Source: Shinisaurus crocodilurus (Eukaryota > Chordata > Lepidosauria > Squamata > Shinisauridae). Taken from it: 64,000 nt of DNA. Each line of letters begins with the position of its first letter. The stretch's first letter is position 1. The notes beneath the pieces are model-generated. The model saw only the letters and a program-made list of their open reading frames with translations, did not search any database and was not told the DNA's origin. Below, in pieces: positions 59,101 to 64,000 of this stretch. A program made the position numbers and the translations under genes. The DNA is taken from positions 205,572,715 through 205,636,714 of the forward strand of contig CM037877.1 of assembly GCA_021292165.1 (NCBI GenBank), written 5' to 3'.

Positions 59101-62100
59101 GTTAACTATGAACCACCACCACCCCAAACTAGTATCTCCTCCAAACATATGTCAAAGTTTTGTGTACTTCTGTGCCTAAATAAATAAATAAATAAATATG
59201 CCAACATTTTGTGCCACAAATCCTGAGTTTTGTGCCCCCACCCACAACTGTGCACTGATACATCAAATGCGGGTTCATAGTTAACACACACACAAATCCA
59301 ACATTGTCATATCACCTCCAAACTTGTACCAAAGTTTGTGCCACAGATGCCAAGTTTTGAGCCACTACCAAAGGCGTGAAATGACATACCCTTAGGTGTG
59401 GCATGGTGAATGCTAAAAAAATCCGCATTCTCATATCTCCTCTGAACCTGTGCCAAAGTCTTGTGCTAGTTCTGTGCTCTTTTGTGCCACAGATCCCGAG
59501 TTTTGTGTTACCACCAAAGGCATGAAAATGATATACCCTTAGGTGTGGCATAGCAAATGCTAAAAAATCCACATTCTCATATCTCCTCCAAACCTATGTC
59601 AAAGTTTTGTGTACTTCTGTGCTTGAATCCCGAGTTTTGTGCCACCACCCACAACTGTGTATTGATGCATCAAATGCAGGAGATAACACAGACAAAAACC
59701 CCACATTCTCATATCACCTCGGAACGTGTGTCAAAGTTTTGTGCCATTTTGTACCACCAATCCTAAGTTTTGCCCTTCTATGATTTACTTAAGTCCTTCT
59801 GAGTTCAATGGAGCTTTCTCTCTCAAGAATAAGAGGAGAATTTCACCTTTTATAAAAACTGTTTTAGGTGTTCATATATTTTAATAAATTAGCATGAGCT
59901 TTTGTGGGTTACAACTCACGTTACAAAACTCAGGATCTGTGGCACAAAAGACCGCAAAACTTTGGCATAAGTTTGGAAGTTCATCGATTCATAGATCATA
60001 GAGTTGGAAGGGGCCTACAAGGCCATCGAGCCCAACCCCCTGCTCAATGCAGGAAACTAGAGGAGGGGTCTCCCATCCAAGTAATAACCAAGCCTGACCC
60101 TGCTTAGCTTTCTACACTCAGACAAGCTGAGCCAGTGTGAGCCACAGGCCTGTGATATGACAATGTTGGTTTTTATGTGTGTTAACTATGAACATGAATT
60201 CGATGTATCTACACAGTTGCAGGTGATAGCACAAAACCTGGGATTTGTAGCACAAAACTGGCACAAAATGTTGGCATATGTTTGGAGGAGATACTAGTTT
60301 GGTGGGTTTGTAGTTAACAGAGCCGCTTGCATAAACTGAACAAGCTTCCCAACTCTCCCTGCATTTTAGCTTGTCCCTTGATTTTGTGTCTGCATTTTCA
60401 AACATTCATCAGTTTCTTTTATGTAATGCAGACGATGGAGAAATCTGTGGGGAGTGAGAAGTAAAAGGAGTCCGAGGCTGTGATGTTCTTTCCCCCTATG
60501 TTACTGGAGAAATATGCTTGGCAGACTCCCAGATTCCACTCCTGCACCAAATACTTGAAGGTGTTCTGCAACATCTGAAAGAACTTTTCAAACATCAAGT
60601 TCCAAGAATTATGCTTGATTAGTCATTGAGTTACATGCAGTAGCAATATTACCATTGCTTACATTATTACTTTTGAATCTTGGACCAAAGAGATTTGGCA
60701 GTGTAAATTGGCTGTGTAACAGTGTTATTTTAAAACATTGCTTTAAAAAGTATTTCACTCCTTATTATAAAAATAGAAAGTGTTTCAAAACAAATGGGTA
60801 CATGTTTTTCAACATTTTCAATTTTGGGCTGGGGGTGCAGAGGGCACCCGCCAACTCTCTTTCGCCCCATTGACTGCCTTGTGCAAGTGGCCCCCACCAC
60901 TTGTGCAATGGCAATTTAGCACTATCAGTTTAGTTCGGCTGTTGTTGTTGTTAGTGCTGCACTTTAAGCTTATGCTGCACAATATTTCAGGCAGCATCAG
61001 TTGGGCCAGTGATTTTGCTACTTCAATAGTAGGTTTCATTGGGGCTGAGTCCCAAGTGGCAGCTTCTCCCATTGAATGTAGCATTCATTCATTCATTCAT
61101 TCATTCTTTACATTTCTATACCACTGAATAGCCAAAACTCTCTAATATGGAATTGGAGAAAGGTACAAAGAGGTATGAAGTAGCAGGTGGGTATGGTGCT
61201 AATGCTTGGATTGTACTACCTTTGCTGATCCATGTAGAAAACCCAAAATCAGCATGGGTGTTTATAGAGTCCTCATGCAGTTTGCATGGTTAGGTATACT
61301 ATATCAGGATATCTGACACCCCAAATTCATCTGTGTGAAAACACCCCCATTCCAGAAATGGCAACAAAAACTTGTATTTTGGCTTAACTGCACTTAGTTT
61401 TGTGGATGGTTAGATAGCACTGATACAGAACAACTTCAAGATTACATGATGAGGAATAGACCTGGGTTGCTTCTAAAATGACAAAGGTGTCTCTTGGATT
61501 TACAAAACTCTTGTAACTGTAATTTTCATTGTCGTGTGCATTGCATTCTATTGATCGTTGCAAAGGTGGAAGGCTTTGAATGATCAGCAGCACCAGGCAC
61601 AGATGATAAGCATAGTCATTCTGTACTGCCTATGGCTAAATCCCTTACTACAGAATCCTAACTTTGTATGTTCATTCCTTGTAGCCTTTTGTGATTCATG
61701 ACATGGATACCCTGTGGCAAGCAGAAAAGGGCCTGGTGTGGAAACAGCTGATAAATGGGATACCGCCATACAAGGAGATTGGTGTACATGTTTTTTACCG
61801 CTGTCAGTGCACAACAGTGGAGACTGTGCGGGAGCTCACAGAATTTGCCAAGAGCATCCCTAGCTTCATCAGCCTTTATCTTAATGATCAAGTGACTCTG
61901 CTGAAATACGGGGTGCATGAGGCCATCTTTGCCATGCTTGCCTCCATCATGAACAAGGATGGACTCCTGGTGGCCAATGGGAATGGCTTTGTGACACGTG
62001 AATTCCTGCGCAGCTTGCGCAAGCCCTTCAGTGAAATCATGGAGCCCAAATTTGAGTTTGCTGTGAAGTTCAATGCCCTGGAGCTGGATGACAGTGACTT

Positions 62101-62135
62101 GTCTCTGTTTGTAGCTGCCATCATCCTGTGTGGAG
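47731..62135 (+). CDS. PPARD: PPAR-delta nuclear receptor, five coding exons (3'-incomplete in window)
   Basis: Peroxisome proliferator-activated receptor delta is a fatty-acid-activated nuclear transcription factor that pairs with RXR on direct-repeat (DR1) elements. Five exons join without a frame break: 47731-47866, 53554-53705, 54717-54855, 57392-57594 and 61685-62135, giving 360 residues plus one base. All introns are GT..AG with phases 1, 0, 1, 0 and then 1 at the open end. The order is an acidic A/B domain (1-73), a two-zinc-finger DNA-binding domain (75-134), a hinge, and a ligand-binding domain from about 211. The second finger has only three residues between its first two cysteines (112 and 116), a PPAR hallmark. 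The N-terminus ([16 protein letters not shown]) and the hinge match the delta paralogue rather than alpha or gamma. The last exon, with helices to AF-2 (about 80 residues), must lie beyond base 64000. Confidence 0.97.
47961..48292. mobile_element. Foldback MITE in first PPARD intron
   Basis: The ends TAGGGATG and CATCCCTA bracket a GC-rich element whose centre is a hairpin with 33-nt arms (48077-48109 and 48112-48144, two mismatches, both of CpG-transition type). It starts only 94 bases after the PPARD donor at 47867. Confidence 0.75.
48650..49140 (-). mobile_element. Degraded L2-like LINE 3' end
   Basis: AT-rich 3' UTR and a minus-strand remnant (reading inward from 49140, segments resembling the L2 C-terminus), split by the palindromic repeat at 48796-48890. 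Confidence 0.5.
48796..48890. repeat. Palindromic squamate repeat (CTACTCAGAAGTAAG family), best copy
   Basis: Inverted halves GCAATTCTATACATGTCTAC and its diverged complement at 48860-48888. This copy is inserted in a minus-strand LINE fragment (48650-49140). Other degraded copies: 2838-2925, 2938-3036, 3938-4030, 6540-6622, 14645-14740 and 62630-62720. Confidence 0.75.
49150..51380. other. PPARD intron, nothing recognised
   Basis: AT-rich intron sequence with chance frames only. Confidence 0.55.
51386..51634. mobile_element. Tc1/mariner-type MITE (Tigger/pogo-like ends)
   Basis: Inverted ends CAGTCGTGCCTTGGATT and CAGTAATACCTTGGATT (read inward) are flanked by TA on both sides (51384-51385 and 51635-51636). 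At 249 bp it has no transposase. Confidence 0.82.
51640..53550. other. PPARD intron before the first zinc-finger exon
   Basis: Unique-looking AT-rich sequence. A purine-rich AAG/AGG run lies at about 52940-52982. No gene seen. Confidence 0.55.
53554..53705 (+). CDS. PPARD: PPARD exon encoding first zinc finger
   Basis: Residues 46-96. The acceptor AG ends at 53553 and the donor GTATGT starts at 53706. The first residue, Asp46, is split across the intron. The exon carries the Ser-rich linker and the first zinc finger with Cys75, Cys78, Cys92 and Cys95, ending in the P-box start CEGCK, which reads the AGGTCA half-site. The linker appears to have one residue fewer than the human protein in the SSSP region, as far as I recall the latter. 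Confidence 0.96.
54717..54855 (+). CDS. PPARD: PPARD exon encoding second zinc finger
   Basis: Residues 97-142 plus one base. The acceptor CAACAG ends at 54716 and the donor GTGAGG starts at 54856. It begins [16 protein letters not shown], completing the P-box recognition helix. It then gives the second finger with Cys112, Cys116, Cys126 and Cys129 and the three-residue D-box spacing typical of PPARs. It ends LSLGMSHN. No substitution of a zinc ligand is visible. Confidence 0.97.
55895..56439. repeat. 545-bp palindrome in PPARD intron
   Basis: Left arm 55895-56120 and right arm 56212-56439 are inverted copies of about 226 bases with few differences. They are separated by an (AT)n run (56121-56150) and a short unique spacer. 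It is probably a foldback or inverted-dimer mobile element; no gene is seen. Confidence 0.88.
56905..57144. repeat. Cluster of four hairpins in PPARD intron
   Basis: Stems: 56905-56934, 56974-57004 (14-nt arms, one mismatch), 57031-57055 (perfect 10 bp) and 57111-57144 (14-nt arms). The first stem shares CAAATCATG...TTAATTAACC with 21724-21765, so both belong to one MITE group. Confidence 0.7.
57392..57594 (+). CDS. PPARD: PPARD exon encoding hinge region
   Basis: Residues 143-210. The acceptor TTCTTCAG ends at 57391 and the donor GTAAGT starts at 57595. It encodes the carboxy-terminal extension of the DNA-binding domain ([15 protein letters not shown]), then a basic hinge with [16 protein letters not shown] that leads into the ligand-binding domain. 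An A-run of nine bases within the Lys-rich codons is a slippage-prone site but reads through in frame. Confidence 0.96.
58029..58187 (-). mobile_element. 5S rRNA-derived SINE with CR1-type 3' end, copy 2
   Basis: Same structure as 29156-29300, with a longer 5' end (ACAGGCCTGTGGCTCA on the minus strand). It lies in the PPARD intron between the hinge and ligand-binding exons. Confidence 0.82.
59107..60318. repeat. Locally duplicated array with inverted units in PPARD intron
   Basis: Four to five direct units (59107-59776) share CTCATATCTCCTCCAAAC, GTCAAAGTTTTGTG and CCTGAGTTTTGTGCC, each 75-180 bases. Two further units at 59904-59982 and 60155-60318 are inverted, with a 5S-derived SINE between them. 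There is no open frame of interest. Confidence 0.8.
59995..60153 (-). mobile_element. 5S rRNA-derived SINE with CR1-type 3' end, copy 3
   Basis: Nearly identical to the copy at 58029 and in the same orientation. It sits between two inverted units of the 59.1-60.3 kb repeat array, so it inserted after that array formed. Confidence 0.82.
61685..62135 (+). CDS. PPARD: PPARD exon encoding N-terminal half of ligand-binding domain
   Basis: Residues 211-360 plus one base. The acceptor TTGTAG ends at 61684 and the donor GTGAGA starts at 62136. It begins PFVIHD and contains the ligand-contact residues known for PPAR-delta: the Thr pair at 253-254 in CQCTTVETV and His288 in KYGVHEAIF. It also carries the helix 3 to helix 5 coactivator-groove region ([12 protein letters not shown]). 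It ends at ILCG, where the next residue, Asp, would be completed by the exon outside the window. The remaining 1.86 kb of window after the donor is intron. Confidence 0.97.
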
Positions 62136-62274
62136 GTGAGAATGGGTAGCCACTGAGCTGGTGGGAGCGGGAGTTAAGTGCTAGCAACAGTATAGGCATT
62201 CTAAAAGCATGCTGATGGAGGCAGGACCGTGGGCAACGCAGGATGTACTGTCAGACTGTGGGTAGTTAATGATG

Positions 62275-62542
62275 GGACACGGAACACGGAATAATGGGCT
62301 CAAGTTACAGGAACCTAGATTTCACCTAAACATCAGGAAAAATTTCCTGACTGTCAGAGCAATAAGACAATGGAATCAACTACCTAGGGAGGTGGTGGGC
62401 TCTCCCAGTCTGGAGGCATTCAAGGTGCGGCTGGACAGACATCTGTCAGAGATGCTTTGACCTGGATTCCTGCATTGAGCAGGGGGTTGGACTCGATGGC
62501 CTTGTAGGCCCCTTCCAACTCTACTTTTCTATGATTCTATGG
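62275..62542 (+). mobile_element. CR1 LINE 3' fragment in PPARD intron
   Basis: The last codons of a CR1 reverse-transcriptase protein are visible (AIRQWNQLPREVV, SLEAFKVRLDRHL, stop), followed by the 3' UTR and ATTCTATG end. It is heavily 5'-truncated, as is usual for CR1, and has no function. Confidence 0.87.
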
Positions 62543-62544
62543 TC

Positions 62545-64000
62545 CAAGAGTGGGATTGTTACACTAGCACTGCAGACTGGATGAAAAGGTTAGTTAGAGT
62601 TACCAATTCATCTAATCACTAAATGTATCTGCAATCCTGTGCACAGTTAATCCTGGGATTAAGCCATATTGAACATAGTGGAACTAACTCTAGAGGAAAC
62701 ATGCATAAGATTGCACCGCACATCTTAAGTGTTCAGTCTTTTTCCCCCTCGGTATGCTAGCCCAATCCCAAAGCATACCTCTGTTCTCAAACTTTCTCAA
62801 GGATAATTTGGATTACTGTCCCCTTCCATAGATGCCCAGGCAGCCACATCCAACTGTCCACTTTTTTTCTTCTCCTTCAGCATACCTGCCACTATCTCCT
62901 TTTAAATCATCTTTTAAAAGTCCATTTTCTTATTTTATATTTTCTGTCTCCTGCTCTTCTCTATTCTCCCTGTCCTCCTACAGCTCCTTACACTCTTTAA
63001 GTGTTAGTCCTCTGTACCTGCCTTACTCTGTTCATATCTCTGGACTTTTTGACTTATGGGTATCTCTTCTGTACCCACAGGCCTTTTTCTTTCTCAGAAC
63101 CAAACCTAATAGTATCTTGCTAAACATACTGTCCCAACCCCACACATGGTAAGTTAACAGGAATACAGTGGTGGGCAGGCACTTGCCAGGGAGGATCAAT
63201 AGACCTGCAGGAGGGTACAACACTTCTCTTGCCCACTGGTTCTCCCCAAAAATGACTTCCTGGACTGTTTTTCTTCCAGGTAGACTCCCTTCTGGTTTGG
63301 ATCATGGCTGGAGGGGAAAACCTTCAAAGGCTACTTGGGCATTTGCAGGGGAGGATTAACTGTACAATAATATAAAAGCCTTGTTGGATCAGAGCAAAGT
63401 CCTGTCTAGTCCAACATTCTGTTCCCACAGTGGCCAACCAGATGCCTATGGGAAGCCCACTAACAGGACATAAGGAGAATAGCAGCCTCTCAGTTGTGTT
63501 CCCCATGCTGCCTCTCAATACCAGAGGTAATATATAGTTACGGGCAGGTTAGGGTAATGCCCAATATGTCAGCAGAACCTACTTGCTAGCTCAACACTAG
63601 CAAACAATTTTCCACAACGCAGCAGGTCAGTAGAACTCACACAAGCAGAAGGTTGTTCTGCTGACCTGTCCCGATCTGGAAACGTGTTTCTGCTGATTTC
63701 CAAAGTTGTTTCAGGAACAGCTACTTCCTGGTGCGCTAGCAGTAGGTCCCACTGGTGCAACAGAACTAGCGGAGACACAGTGATAGTGCCCCTTGATAGC
63801 CTTATCCTCCATAAATTTGTTGAATCCTCTTTTAAAGCCATCCCAGCTGGCGGCCATCACATTCAGCAATGTTTGCTACATTGTGTGCCTCAAGACTGTG
63901 CCCTGAGATGCTGGGGGCTGGATTCCCATGTTTCTCTTATAACCTCTAGTTTGGCTATTACGGTGCATACAAATGTAACATTTTCTAAGCAATTTCCCCC
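62545..64000. other. PPARD intron to window end
   Basis: Contains one degraded palindromic repeat (62630-62720) and otherwise unassigned sequence. The last PPARD exon was searched for and is not here. 63380-63850 has the wording of a degraded repeat, but I cannot name its family. Confidence 0.55.

Noticed and set aside
47731..62135. PPARA or PPARG instead of PPARD
   Set aside because: The N-terminus, the linker DQLQMGCD, and the hinge ([23 protein letters not shown]) agree with delta as I remember the three paralogues.

Overview
This is nuclear DNA from a squamate reptile (lizard or snake). It carries two full-length Sauria-type tRNA-derived SINEs (22.07-22.32 and 27.00-27.26 kb), CR1 and L2 LINE fragments and many hairpin MITEs. 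Its only clear host gene is a sauropsid PPARD. I cannot name the species. Layout: 0-18 kb is non-coding and full of repeats. It holds CR1 and L2 debris, a Helitron carrying its own minisatellite (5.29-6.52 kb), two strings of consecutive hairpins (8.3-8.7 and 12.8-13.8 kb) and a foldback hAT-like MITE with an 8-bp target duplication (11.05 kb). At 18.2-21.3 kb a complete retroviral envelope-type reading frame (789 codons) sits between two diverged direct repeats that look like LTRs, with no gag or pol. From 21.5 to 31.5 kb come SINEs, LINE pieces, MITEs and a SPIN-type hAT transposon with a perfect 8-bp target duplication (28.13-29.06 kb). From 31.5 to 38.55 kb a non-LTR retrotransposon on the minus strand contains a second, younger copy of the same family and an OposCharlie1-like hAT element. 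From 39.76 to 41.73 kb a GC-rich element with terminal inverted repeats appears to carry the promoter and first coding exon of a cellular gene. PPARD on the plus strand fills the last 16 kb: five coding exons at 47.7, 53.6, 54.7, 57.4 and 61.7 kb encode about 360 of roughly 440 residues. All splice phases agree, and the last coding exon lies beyond the window. Its introns hold a 545-bp palindrome, a hairpin MITE, a hairpin cluster, two 5S-rRNA-derived SINEs and a locally duplicated and inverted repeat array. How the parts relate: most of the first 47 kb is probably upstream or 5'-UTR intron sequence of PPARD, used as an insertion site for mobile elements. No other host gene is recognised. The two strongest leads are the intact env frame between decayed LTR-like repeats (a co-option candidate), and the GC-rich minisatellite cargo shared by two DNA transposons with unrelated ends, one of which also carries a host-like first exon. 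All family names rest on reading and remembered consensus sequences, not on database searches.
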